A DNA stretch of 64,000 bases, from assembly GCA_020638295.1 (NCBI GenBank), contig JACKIU010000002.1, forward strand, positions 372,001-436,000, in the 5' to 3' direction. The position numbers and the translations under genes are program-made. Within the stretch, counting starts at the first letter, position 1. Each line of letters begins with the position of its first letter. This document shows, one piece after another, positions 8,328-17,223 of this stretch. The DNA is from Rhodospirillales bacterium (GTDB lineage: Bacteria > Pseudomonadota > Alphaproteobacteria > Micavibrionales > Micavibrionaceae). Below the pieces are notes generated by a model. It was not told the origin of the DNA, did not search any database, and saw only the letters and a list, made by a program, of their open reading frames with translations.

Positions 8328-9622
8328 GCATTACACGCATCTCCAGCCTGCTTTTGTTCTTCTTTGCAATCGCCTTGCAGGTGCAGATCACGCTGCTTGC
8401 GTCTGAAAATTATATTGGGTTGCGGGTTAACCTTGCAGATTTGATACTGCCTTTTACCGGTGTGTTCATTCTGGGGACCCTGATTTTCAAGACCTCGTGT
8501 TGGCCGCGATGGAACAAGCCGTTTGGATATTGGGCCCCGGCCCTGCTGAGCCTGATCATCGGCCTTGGCCTGATCCATGGTTATCTGGTTCAGGGAGAAT
8601 GGAGCCAGTGGGCCTTGATCAATAAGGGCGTTGGCTGTGGCGTTTTGATGGCGTATTTGCTGGCCGGGGCGTGGTTTGGAACAAACAGGCCGGACCTCAT
8701 CAAACCTTTTTTTATCCTGCCGTTTATGGCTTTTGTAGTTCTGGTCATTGCCATTGAGGGGCTTTTTCGGGGACTTTATCATCTCGAAATACTCCAGTCG
8801 CTGTCGGTTTTTGGATATTCTCTAGGTCGGGATATGGCCGGACTCATGGCCAATCGCAATGCCTTTGCCTTTCTGTATTTATGTACGTTAACCCTCAGCA
8901 GTCTCCAGCTTATTCGCCAGTCGGCCCTTCCAAAGAATGAAAAAACTTTATATGCCGCGCTGTGGTTTTTGCTGCCACTCTTTTTACTGCTTAATTTATC
9001 GCGCGCGGCTTTGTTGGTCATTATCCCTTTATCATTGTATTTGTTGGTTACACACAGGCCTATATTTCTGCGATTATGCCTGCCCTTGGTTATTGTCGGT
9101 CTGTTTTTAGCCCCTTTTGCGAATTTTAAAAAAGTGGAAAAAGTCTTGGGCAATCTCGGTAAAGTTTCCAACATAGAAGCTCAAATTGAAAATAGCGATG
9201 GGTTAGCATACGAAGAATCTGTTTATCTGGGAGATCAGGTCCGGTTGCAGATTATGAAAGACAGTTGGGCGCTGATTAAGGCCCATCCGATTACTGGCGC
9301 GGGAATTGGAACGGCCCTGAAAGTCCAACACGATGAAGAGCGTCAATATATCTCGGTTATTGATAATACGCCGTTGTGGATTCTCACCGAAACGGGGCCG
9401 TTTGGCTTGCTTGGTTTTGCGAGCGTTTATGTGTGTATGTTGATGGCGCTATTTAAATCTGCCAAAAAGGATGAAAAAGAGGCCGCATTCCGTTTTGGCC
9501 TTATCGGCGTGCTGCTGGCGTTCGGAGTTTATTCCCTGCTGCATGAGATTTTATATATCCGGTTTTTGTGGTTTTTTCTGGGGTTGGGACTGGCCAGCCC
9601 TATTGCGCATCTTCAGCGATGA
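8324..9622 (+). CDS. O-antigen ligase/polymerase family protein
   Basis: A 432-residue multi-spanning membrane protein of the Wzy/WaaL class, which joins or polymerises lipid-linked glycans in the periplasm. About ten membrane helices are visible. The large periplasmic loop (about residues 265-345) holds the family motif AHPITGAGIGTA, and LNLSRAALLV precedes it. It shares four bases with the upstream membrane protein gene. Its 3' end overlaps the convergent kinase gene by 23 bases. The substrate cannot be told. Confidence 0.87.
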   Translation: MSITRISSLLLFFFAIALQVQITLLASENYIGLRVNLADLILPFTGVFILGTLIFKTSCWPRWNKPFGYWAPALLSLIIGLGLIHGYLVQGEWSQWALINKGVGCGVLMAYLLAGAWFGTNRPDLIKPFFILPFMAFVVLVIAIEGLFRGLYHLEILQSLSVFGYSLGRDMAGLMANRNAFAFLYLCTLTLSSLQLIRQSALPKNEKTLYAALWFLLPLFLLLNLSRAALLVIIPLSLYLLVTHRPIFLRLCLPLVIVGLFLAPFANFKKVEKVLGNLGKVSNIEAQIENSDGLAYEESVYLGDQVRLQIMKDSWALIKAHPITGAGIGTALKVQHDEERQYISVIDNTPLWILTETGPFGLLGFASVYVCMLMALFKSAKKDEKEAAFRFGLIGVLLAFGVYSLLHEILYIRFLWFFLGLGLASPIAHLQR

Positions 9623-10640
9623 GATCGCGCAAAATATCCAGATTTTCCAGCGGAACGACCCTTGTAAAATCGATATTATGCTGAGCAAACCAGTTAGCTA
9701 AGGGCGCTAGCACTGGATCTTTCAGCCCTTCGGCCAGATAATTTTGCAGCCGCATGATATGTTTCAGGTAGGCTGGATTTTTATCAATGACCGCCTGTTT
9801 AATAAACTGGCCGATAACGCGGCAATGGAACTGGGTGGCCAGAATGCGGAACCAGATGCGCTCGGCATCGCTAAGTTGGCTGAGAATGTGCGCTTTGACA
9901 TCGGTGGGGACATCGCAGCGGGCGTCTTCAAGCAGATTAGCCAGATCATAAGGGCGCGGGCCGATCATCGCGCCTTGAAAATCGAGAATGCCGCAACGCT
10001 GCAAACCGCTTTCTTCGGGCAACCACATCAGGTTTTGCGCATGAAAATCGATATGCAGAAAGCCGAATTCGGGCCGGGGCTGCGCGGCTTCGATTTCGTG
10101 CCAAACATGACGATAGGATTCAACCAGATCAACTTCATTGACGCGCCCACGGACCAGCGGCATGAACCAGTCCACGACGCGGCGGTGGCGGCGGTGGACG
10201 TGGCTGACATAATAATCCTGTAATTCGAGCGGGCAGTCTTGCGCGGCGATATGATCGAGCACGTCTTTGCCCAACTGATAAAGCTCTTCGGACGGCTGTC
10301 CATTATCAAGGGCATCACGGAAGCAGGTTTGCCCCAGATCCTCGAGCAAAAGATAGCCGCCCTCGCGGTCTTCTTCGTAAATTTCCGGGGCTTTCAGACC
10401 TATAGCGCGCAACCATTCAGCGATACGGATAAAATCGCCGAGGCTGTGGCCCGGCGTAGCGTGCGTAGAGCCGTCAGGAACCGTTTCCATCAGGACGGCG
10501 CGGCTTTTGCCTTTTTGTACGCGAAAATAACGGCGGATTGAAGAATCCTGTCCGACAGAATTTTCAATCGCCCAGCCGTGGCGTTCAATGAACATCCGGC
10601 GATGGTCCTCATCAAATATATTTTGAGCAGGTTGAGACAT
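9600..10640 (-). CDS. Phosphotransferase, AmgK-like anomeric sugar kinase
   Basis: A 346-residue aminoglycoside-phosphotransferase-fold kinase. The catalytic loop reads HIDFHAQNLMWLPE and the metal-binding segment ILDFQGAMIGPRPYDLANLL, very close to AmgK, which phosphorylates MurNAc and GlcNAc at C1 in peptidoglycan recycling. The usual AmgK loop starts HRD; here it is HID, with the catalytic Asp kept. The partner murU is not adjacent. ATG at 10640 is preferred to a TTG at 10646. It is the last gene of the mfd-peptidase-unknown-kinase run. Confidence 0.8.
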   Translation of the reverse strand: MSQPAQNIFDEDHRRMFIERHGWAIENSVGQDSSIRRYFRVQKGKSRAVLMETVPDGSTHATPGHSLGDFIRIAEWLRAIGLKAPEIYEEDREGGYLLLEDLGQTCFRDALDNGQPSEELYQLGKDVLDHIAAQDCPLELQDYYVSHVHRRHRRVVDWFMPLVRGRVNEVDLVESYRHVWHEIEAAQPRPEFGFLHIDFHAQNLMWLPEESGLQRCGILDFQGAMIGPRPYDLANLLEDARCDVPTDVKAHILSQLSDAERIWFRILATQFHCRVIGQFIKQAVIDKNPAYLKHIMRLQNYLAEGLKDPVLAPLANWFAQHNIDFTRVVPLENLDILRDLIAEDAQ

Positions 10641-10666
10641 CGGCAATCACTTCTGATGGTTATGAA

Positions 10667-11083
10667 TTAGTCAGTTTTTTTCTGACGCGCGGCCATAGCC
10701 TTAATGGCATCGAGATGGGCCTGAGACACAGGCTGCTTTTTACGCGGCGCGCCGGCGTCTTCGAGACCGAACATCTGGCTGGAACCGGCGAGGGCCTTTA
10801 GAATCTCCATACCGAAATTCTCTTCTTTGACCTGTTGTTTTTGGGCAGGCTGGGCAGCCGCTTTTTTGGGCTCGCTTTTCGAACGGGCGGCATCGGCCCG
10901 GCCGGAGGCGACGCGTTCGATGTTATAGGCGACAATGCCTGAGAGATGCGGTTTGGCCAGCGCATGAAGCAGCTTGGCGTCTTCGTAGGTCCAGGCAATA
11001 ATTTGCTGACGGGCTTTGATCTGGTTGCCGCTATTGAGCTTCAGCGCTTCTTTGATGCGGTTTTCGGCGTATTCTAATGACAT
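10667..11083 (-). CDS. Conserved-looking hypothetical protein, charged and helical
   Basis: A 138-residue soluble protein that I do not recognise. An N-terminal helical part (residues 1-60) has the pattern ENRIKEALKLNSGNQIKARQ, a central basic linker is rich in Lys, Ala and Gln (about 66-88), and the C-terminal part is short and basic. There is no signal peptide or membrane segment. It lies 26 bases before the kinase gene and 77 after the peptidase gene on the same strand, probably co-transcribed. Base use is like its neighbours. Confidence 0.7.
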   Translation of the reverse strand: MSLEYAENRIKEALKLNSGNQIKARQQIIAWTYEDAKLLHALAKPHLSGIVAYNIERVASGRADAARSKSEPKKAAAQPAQKQQVKEENFGMEILKALAGSSQMFGLEDAGAPRKKQPVSQAHLDAIKAMAARQKKTD

Positions 11084-11160
11084 TGCGCCCCCCTTATCGT
11101 TCGGGCTTTTAAAAAGCTTATGCTCTCACGATGCCATAGTTCAGAAATAGAACCAAGTTT

Positions 11161-11982
11161 TTACGCGGATGCGTCCTGTTTTTCCGCTGCATAATCGCGG
11201 ATTTTGCGCCGAAAGGAGGTGAAAATCGAAATTTGCAGCGGGCCGGGCAGTTCAAAATGCGCCTGCAAACCGACAAAAAAGCGTTTTTCATGGACCGGAT
11301 GGGTGCTGATAGCTTCGATAACCCCGTCAGGCGCAATGGCCTCAATCCTGAAAACCTCACGAATATCCTTGTTTCGGTCGTGCTCCCAGAAATCGCGGGT
11401 GACGCCCTGCATATGGATTGAATTCACCAAAAATGTTTTTCTATCATAAATGTCATCGAGCAGCCCGCCGGGGACAATCTCGATTGGATGTATGAGCCGG
11501 TCCATGGTCTCGAAACACCGGCTGCCATCCTCGCGCACAGCCTCATACCCCTTTGCATGGTTTATGTCCGTATTGAGGGTTTCCAGCGCGCCGCCGAACG
11601 CCACCATCATTTCCTGCATACCGCGGCAGATGCCGAGTGTCGGGATGTTGAGTGCGTAAGCTTTTTGAGCCAGTTCTATCGCCGTACGGTCGCGGGCGAT
11701 ATCGCGGCGCTCGGTTTTACTGGCTTCAGACTCTTCGTAGTCAGGATCGTAGAATAAAGGATGGATGTTTGAATCTCCGCCCGGCAGCAGCAGGCCGTGA
11801 ATGCGGCTCAACCGCACATCAAGGTCATCCGCACCCGCCGGGATATATTCGACGTTCATACCCGCTTTTTCGAAAGGCTTTGCCCACCGATCGCAGGTTT
11901 TCCTTTTACCGTCGCCATCAATTTCACAGAGTATACCGACCGTAACGGGGGTATCGGGCTTTATGTTTTGATGAGTATCCAT
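11161..11982 (-). CDS. Class I glutamine amidotransferase-like peptidase C26
   Basis: A 273-residue protein of the gamma-glutamyl hydrolase/PuuD type, which cleaves gamma-glutamyl amides. The oxyanion motif LLLPGGDSNIHP is at about 64-76, the nucleophile elbow GICRGMQ contains Cys119, VNSIHMQGV follows, and GLQAHFE supplies the His-x-Glu of the triad. The usual final motif is QWHPE; AHFE keeps the His and Glu. It starts 38 bases after mfd with no clear ribosome site. The substrate is unknown. Confidence 0.85.
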   Translation of the reverse strand: MDTHQNIKPDTPVTVGILCEIDGDGKRKTCDRWAKPFEKAGMNVEYIPAGADDLDVRLSRIHGLLLPGGDSNIHPLFYDPDYEESEASKTERRDIARDRTAIELAQKAYALNIPTLGICRGMQEMMVAFGGALETLNTDINHAKGYEAVREDGSRCFETMDRLIHPIEIVPGGLLDDIYDRKTFLVNSIHMQGVTRDFWEHDRNKDIREVFRIEAIAPDGVIEAISTHPVHEKRFFVGLQAHFELPGPLQISIFTSFRRKIRDYAAEKQDASA

Positions 11983-12020
11983 TGTCTATTTTTATGCTGA
12001 AAGTCTTAAAAAACCATCAA

Positions 12021-15000
12021 TCAGGCAGCAACAGCAGCAAGTTCTTTCATCAGACTTTGCACCCCTTTGATGCGCTTCGCAAGCGTGTCCCAGTGGCGAA
12101 TGGCCACCAGTTTTTGATCCGGGCGCATTTTCAGCGCGCCGCCTTTGGAAGTCATCCAGTGCATCAGCCCTTCGATGTTGGGCGGGGTATTGTTATGAAA
12201 GGCGATCACTGCGCCTTTGGGGCCACCTTCAACGGAAGACACACCGGCCTTTTTGCAGAGCTGTTTAATGGCGACGATATCGAGCAGATTTTGCACTTCT
12301 TCAGGCAGGTCGCCGAAACGGTCGATCAGTTCGGCGGCGAAGGAGTCGATGTCCTCACCCTCCAAACTGTCATCCCGTTGGCGCGCCTCGTCAGAGGCGC
12401 TCGCACAAACGGGATCCATAACGTCAGCGGCTTCGCCGCTGGCATCACTGGATCCCCGCTGTTTAAGCGCAGCTTCGCTGCACCGCGGGAATGACATGGA
12501 AGAACCCAAATCCGCAATCCTTCTGTATAAACTCATCCGCACCCCCAGATCCGGAACATACTCTTCAGAAATAAGCACAGAGGCGCCGAGATTGATAGTC
12601 GGGGACCAGTCTCTATCCTGCGGGATATCATCGAGACTGACGCCTTCGCGAGCCATAGCGACCGCTTCTTCAAGCATTTGCTGATACAGTTCAACGCCGA
12701 CCTCTTTGATATGGCCGGATTGCTGGTCACCGAGCAGATTCCCCGCCCCGCGGATATCCATGTCGTGACTGGCCAGTTGAAACCCGCTGCCCAGCGTATC
12801 GAGGGTTTCCATCACCTCCAACCGCTTTTGCGCCTGCGGATTGAGCAGCGCATCAGCAGGGTATGTGAGATACGCATAAGCACGGACCTTGGAGCGGCCG
12901 ATGCGCCCGCGGATCTGATAGAGCTGGGCCAGACCGAACATATCGGCGCGATGGATGACAAGCGTATTGGCGCGCGGAATATCGATGCCGCTTTCGATGA
13001 TATTGGTGGCCAGCAGGACTTCGTACTGGCCCTCGTAAAAAGCGCTCATGCGATCTTCCAGCTCACCGGCGCTCATCTGGCCGTGGGCGGTAATGACTTT
13101 GACCTCAGGCACCAGCTCTTTCAGCATCTCTTCCAGCTCGTCCATATCGGCGATACGCGGGCAGACATAAAAGCTCTGCCCACCGCGATAATGTTCGCGC
13201 AGCAGGGCTTCGCGGATGACATGCGTGTCCATCGGCATAACGAAGGTGCGCACGGCGAGACGGTCCACAGGCGGTGTGGTAATCAAGCTCATTTCCTTGA
13301 CGCCGGTCAGCGACATTTGCAACGTGCGCGGGATCGGCGTGGCGCTCAGGGTCAGAACGTGGACATTGGATTTCAGCTCCTTCAGGCGTTCTTTTTGTTT
13401 AACACCGAAACGCTGTTCTTCATCGACAACCAGCAGGCCGAGATTGGCGAATTTGATTCCCTTGCCGAACAGGGCATGGGTGCCGATGACGATATTGACA
13501 GAGCCGTCGGCCAGACCTTCTTTCGCGGCCTTGGCGTCTTTGGCGCTCACTAGACGCGAGAGCTGTTCGACGCGGAGTTTCGTTCCGGCAAAGCGCTTGG
13601 TGAAGTTCAGGGTATGCTGACGCGCGAGCAAGGTTGTGGGGGCAACGATGGCGACCTGAAACCCGTCCATCGCTGCAACGTAGGCGGCGCGCAGGGCGAC
13701 CTCTGTTTTGCCGAATCCGACATCGCCGCATACAAGGCGGTCCATGGGGTGGGAGCCAGCGAGGCTTTCGAGCACATCGTTAATCGCGCGTTCCTGATCG
13801 TCGGTTTCCGCATAAGGAAAACGCGCGGCAAATTCATTGTAAAGCTCTTGAGGAATCTCTATAGGGTCGATTTTGCGCAGCAATCTTTCAGCAGCAATTT
13901 TGAGCAACCCGTCGGCCATTTCCATGAGGTCTTTTTTGACGCGGGCTTTGCGCGCCTGCCAACCTGCGCCGCCGAGCTTATCAAGCTGAACCGTACCTTC
14001 ATCGCTTCCGAAACGTGAGAGCACCTCGATATTTTCCACCGGTACAAACAGGCGGTCGCCACCGGCATATTCAATTTTCAGACAGTCGTGATGGATTTTG
14101 CCGATTGTTACGGTTTCCAGCGCGATGAATTTTCCGATGCCGTGGTCGATATGCGCAACAAGGTCGCCTTCATCCAGAGCGGAAACCTCGCGCAGAAAAT
14201 TCTCCGCCTTTTTGCGTTTGGATGTTTTACGCACAAGGCGGTCACCGAGAATATCAGCCTCGGTTAATACAGCCAGATCAGGAGCCGTAAAGCCGTGCTC
14301 AAGACTCAAAACGGTCAAACCGATTTCATGCGAACGCAGTTTTTTAAAATCTTCACGATCAGCGATGATTTTGATATTGGCGATCCCCGCCGCCTCCATC
14401 ATGGTTTGCAAGCGTTGCAGTGACCCCTGCGAATAGGCGGTGATTAACATCTTCCTGTCATTGCGAGGAGAAGCGTCAGCTTCGACGCGGCAATCCATAG
14501 ATTGCTTCGTCACATTCGTTCCTTGCAATGACGAAAGGTGAGTGCGCAACTCTCCCATCACATCGCCGTCGGGCAGTGCGCGAATGTCGGCAAAATCGCG
14601 GGCTTTTCTTGTCCCCTCACCCGCTGCAGCTAACTCTTCTCTTCGCGAAGCGTAAGCTTCGCTGCCCTCTCCCCCCGGGAGAGGGTTAGGGTGAGGGGCT
14701 TGAAATGGTGACAGGAGATATGCATCGGCAATAAGCGCGCCCCACTCCCCCTCATCCAGATACAGCCGCTCCGGAGCCAGCGGGTTATAGAACGCGCCGG
14801 ACAGGCTGATGTCTTTGGATTTTTTCTTCTTTTTCAGCGCAGCGTCTTTGAGCGTCTGGCGCGATTGATAGAAATCACGGATTTGGTCGAGGCGTTCACC
14901 CTCGGCGCGGCGGGCATGGTGATCAAGGATTAAATCATAGGCCGGGATGTAGGATAGCAGCGTATCCATGCGCTGATAAAACAGCGGCAGCCAGTGTTCC

Positions 15001-15860
15001 ATGCCGTTATAACGCCGCCCTTCGGAAACCGCTTCATAGAGCGGGTCGCTGCCTTGAACAACGCCGAAGACTGCACGGTAGCCGGAGCGGAAACGATCAA
15101 TGCTCTCTTCATTGAGGAAAAATTCCGTGACGGGTTGGAGAGTAATTGTCACGTCATCACACGCTTTATGTGCGTGATCTCCAGATTGCACGGACAAGCC
15201 GTGCAATGACGAAAAATATGGAGATGTGCATTGCGTCAGCGGATCAAACGCTTTAATCGATTCAATCTCATCGCCAAACAAATCCAGACGTAGCGGGTCA
15301 ACGTAACCCGGTGGAAAAAGATCGATAATACCGCCGCGCATCGCGTATTCTCCGGCCTCGCGAACGGTTTGCGTACGGCTGTAACCGTTTTGCGTTAAAA
15401 ACAGATGCAACGCCTCCACATCGATCCGCCCGCCCTTTTTCGCCGTGAAGGATGCACCCGCCAGAACGTCTTTCGGCATAACGCGCTGGGTGATCGCATT
15501 GATCGTAGTCAGGACAATGCGCGGGGTGCGCTTGGCTTCTTTTTCCCAGGCCCGCATCCGGATCAACGCAAAAACTCTTTTGGCGACAATATCGGCATTG
15601 GGCGACACGCGGTCATAGGGCAGGCAATCCCACGCCGGAAATTCAATCACCTGCGCATCAGGGGCGAAAAAGCCGAGAAGTTCTTTAAGCGTGGCCATCC
15701 GCGTATCGTCGAGCGCAACATGGACCAGCACCTTATCCGCAGGCATAATCTCACGCGCACGCGCGGCCAGAAGCCTCGCGTCCTGCCCTTCGAGCGCGCC
15801 ATAGATCACGTTGTCTGCGGCGGCTTTTTCGTTCTCAATATTTTCTGCGGGCCGGTTCAT
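12021..15860 (-). CDS. mfd: Transcription-repair coupling factor with four in-frame repeat insertions
   Basis: Mfd removes RNA polymerase stalled at DNA lesions and recruits UvrA. The order is a UvrB-like N-terminal region, the RNA-polymerase-interacting region, the RecG-like translocase with GDVGFGKTEVALRAAY (near 712), DEEQRFG and SATPIPRTLQMSLTG, and the C-terminal D7 domain. At 1279 residues it is about 100 longer than typical Mfd. The excess is accounted for by four palindromic repeat elements translated in frame, at about residues 217-237, 388-416, 444-468 and 1122-1165. Outside them the motifs look intact, so the protein is probably functional. sdhE and recG nearby are usual neighbours. 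Confidence 0.96.
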   Translation of the reverse strand: MNRPAENIENEKAAADNVIYGALEGQDARLLAARAREIMPADKVLVHVALDDTRMATLKELLGFFAPDAQVIEFPAWDCLPYDRVSPNADIVAKRVFALIRMRAWEKEAKRTPRIVLTTINAITQRVMPKDVLAGASFTAKKGGRIDVEALHLFLTQNGYSRTQTVREAGEYAMRGGIIDLFPPGYVDPLRLDLFGDEIESIKAFDPLTQCTSPYFSSLHGLSVQSGDHAHKACDDVTITLQPVTEFFLNEESIDRFRSGYRAVFGVVQGSDPLYEAVSEGRRYNGMEHWLPLFYQRMDTLLSYIPAYDLILDHHARRAEGERLDQIRDFYQSRQTLKDAALKKKKKSKDISLSGAFYNPLAPERLYLDEGEWGALIADAYLLSPFQAPHPNPLPGGEGSEAYASRREELAAAGEGTRKARDFADIRALPDGDVMGELRTHLSSLQGTNVTKQSMDCRVEADASPRNDRKMLITAYSQGSLQRLQTMMEAAGIANIKIIADREDFKKLRSHEIGLTVLSLEHGFTAPDLAVLTEADILGDRLVRKTSKRKKAENFLREVSALDEGDLVAHIDHGIGKFIALETVTIGKIHHDCLKIEYAGGDRLFVPVENIEVLSRFGSDEGTVQLDKLGGAGWQARKARVKKDLMEMADGLLKIAAERLLRKIDPIEIPQELYNEFAARFPYAETDDQERAINDVLESLAGSHPMDRLVCGDVGFGKTEVALRAAYVAAMDGFQVAIVAPTTLLARQHTLNFTKRFAGTKLRVEQLSRLVSAKDAKAAKEGLADGSVNIVIGTHALFGKGIKFANLGLLVVDEEQRFGVKQKERLKELKSNVHVLTLSATPIPRTLQMSLTGVKEMSLITTPPVDRLAVRTFVMPMDTHVIREALLREHYRGGQSFYVCPRIADMDELEEMLKELVPEVKVITAHGQMSAGELEDRMSAFYEGQYEVLLATNIIESGIDIPRANTLVIHRADMFGLAQLYQIRGRIGRSKVRAYAYLTYPADALLNPQAQKRLEVMETLDTLGSGFQLASHDMDIRGAGNLLGDQQSGHIKEVGVELYQQMLEEAVAMAREGVSLDDIPQDRDWSPTINLGASVLISEEYVPDLGVRMSLYRRIADLGSSMSFPRCSEAALKQRGSSDASGEAADVMDPVCASASDEARQRDDSLEGEDIDSFAAELIDRFGDLPEEVQNLLDIVAIKQLCKKAGVSSVEGGPKGAVIAFHNNTPPNIEGLMHWMTSKGGALKMRPDQKLVAIRHWDTLAKRIKGVQSLMKELAAVAA
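12368..12496. repeat. In-frame palindromic element in mfd (129 bp)
   Basis: Terminal TGTCATCCCG and CGGGAATGACA inverted repeats, with two hairpin modules separated by a spacer. The length of 129 bases is exactly 43 codons. It separates YRRIADL from EGEDIDSFAAELIDRFG, which are nearly contiguous in ordinary Mfd. Closely related in sequence to the element at 42327-42451. Confidence 0.85.
14457..14532. repeat. In-frame palindromic element in mfd, GTCATTGCGAGG type
   Basis: Termini GTCATTGCGAGG and CCTTGCAATGAC, with an internal CAATCC...GATTG pairing. It belongs to the same family as 31900-31972 and 62730-62807. Its peptide includes MDCRVEADASPRND. Confidence 0.82.
14613..14698. repeat. In-frame palindromic element in mfd, CCCCTCACCC type
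   Basis: Termini CCCCTCAC and GTGAGGGG. Inner arms are CTAACTCTTCTC and GGGAGAGGGTTAG, with a core hairpin GCGAAGC-GTAA-GCTTCGC. On the mfd strand it encodes APHPNPLPGGEG, a peptide string that recurs where such repeats are translated in proteobacteria. Confidence 0.82.
15152..15211. repeat. In-frame palindromic element in mfd (60 bp)
   Basis: CGTCAT (15152-15157) and ATGACG (15206-15211) are perfect inverted termini. The internal stem ATTGCACGG/CCGTGCAAT is 9 base pairs. The length of 60 bases is exactly 20 codons, inserted at about Mfd residues 217-237. Confidence 0.82.
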
Positions 15861-15939
15861 TTATTCATCTATCAATTAATGCGTTGTGTTGCCGGGTTTT
15901 TATATATAGGAATAACGGAGACTTAAAGGAAGAATTCTA

Positions 15940-17220
15940 ATGACACAGCCAGCGGCGACCAATGAGAATGAAAAGCCGGATTCCGGGCTTTTGAAATCTG
16001 CCGTGCACAAACACAACGCGCTGAGCAAGCGCGGCTTTTTAGAGCGGCTGTTCACCCTGTCCTTTCGCGGATTTGTTTATCCGCAAATCTGGGAAGACCC
16101 GGAAGTGGATCTGGAAGCGCTCAAACTGGATAAAACCAGCCGGATCATGACGATTGCCTCAGGCGGATGCAACGTGATGAATTACCTGACCGAAAGCCCG
16201 GAAAAGGTCAAGGTGATCGACCTGAACCCGGCGCATGTGGCGCTAACCCGCCTTAAGATTGCAGCGATCAAGCACCTGCCGGATTATGAGAGTTTCTTCG
16301 CGTTTTTCGGCCACGCCGATGAGAAAGGCAATATCGAGAATTATGACCGCTATATCGCGCCGCATCTGGATGCGTTTTCACGTAAATACTGGGAAGGCTG
16401 GAGTCCTTTCCGGGGCCGACGGATCAATTATTTCACCAAAAACCTGTACCAGTTCGGCCTGCTGGGGCGGTTTATTTCCGCCGTGCATATTCTGGCGAAA
16501 ATTTACGGACAAGATCCGCGCGAGATTTTGACCGCAAAAAACCAGCAGGAACAGGGTGAAATTTTCGACCGGACGTTGGGGCCTGTTTTCGAGAAAAAAT
16601 TTGTGCGTTTCATCTGCAATATGCCCCCGGCACTGTATGGGCTCGGCATTCCGCCGTCACAGTTCGATAATCTAAAAGGCGCGGCGGATATGGCCGATGT
16701 GCTCAAAGCCCGCCTGCGCCGGTTAGCAACCGATTTTCCGATTGAGGATAATTATTTCGCCTGGCAGGCCTTTGGCCGCGGGTATGACTGCGCCTATAAA
16801 AAGGCAGTGCCGCGCTACTTAAAGGAAGAACATTACGAAACGCTCAAGGCCAATGCCGATAAGGTCGAGGTGCATCACACAACAATCACCGGATTTTTAC
16901 AATCCCAACCACCAGCCAGTCTCGATTGCTACGTGTTTCTGGATGCGCAGGACTGGATGAATGATAAGGCGCTCAATGAGTTGTGGGGGGAAGTGGTCCG
17001 CACGGCCCGGCCCGGCGCGCGGATCATTTTCCGCACGGCTGGCGATGACAGCCCGCTGACAGGAGCGCTTTCGCAGGATTTGCTTGCGCAATTCGACTAT
17101 GACCCGGCGCAATCTGTCGAAGCGGTGAAGAAAGATCGCTCCTCGATTTATGGCGGCTTTCATGTTTATAGTTTTAGAAACAACGCCAAGGCGCAATCCG
17201 CCGATAAGAAAGCAGCCTGA
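15940..17220 (+). CDS. btaA: BtaA, SAM:diacylglycerol 3-amino-3-carboxypropyltransferase
   Basis: First enzyme of betaine lipid (DGTS) synthesis: it transfers the 3-amino-3-carboxypropyl group of S-adenosylmethionine to diacylglycerol, giving diacylglyceryl-homoserine at the membrane. The 426-residue protein is DUF3419-like, with the family motifs FRGFVYPQIWEDPEVDLEAL and TIASGGCNVMNYL followed by VKVIDLNPAHVALTRLK, the SAM-binding region. AAGGA precedes the ATG. Three bases separate it from btaB, so they form an operon. Betaine lipids commonly replace phospholipids when phosphate is short; a Pho box was not found. Confidence 0.93.
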   Translation: MTQPAATNENEKPDSGLLKSAVHKHNALSKRGFLERLFTLSFRGFVYPQIWEDPEVDLEALKLDKTSRIMTIASGGCNVMNYLTESPEKVKVIDLNPAHVALTRLKIAAIKHLPDYESFFAFFGHADEKGNIENYDRYIAPHLDAFSRKYWEGWSPFRGRRINYFTKNLYQFGLLGRFISAVHILAKIYGQDPREILTAKNQQEQGEIFDRTLGPVFEKKFVRFICNMPPALYGLGIPPSQFDNLKGAADMADVLKARLRRLATDFPIEDNYFAWQAFGRGYDCAYKKAVPRYLKEEHYETLKANADKVEVHHTTITGFLQSQPPASLDCYVFLDAQDWMNDKALNELWGEVVRTARPGARIIFRTAGDDSPLTGALSQDLLAQFDYDPAQSVEAVKKDRSSIYGGFHVYSFRNNAKAQSADKKAA

Positions 17221-17223
17221 AGC

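Noticed and set aside
12678..13553. 291-codon open frame antisense to mfd
   Set aside because: Shadow of the translocase domain with no motif or ribosome site.
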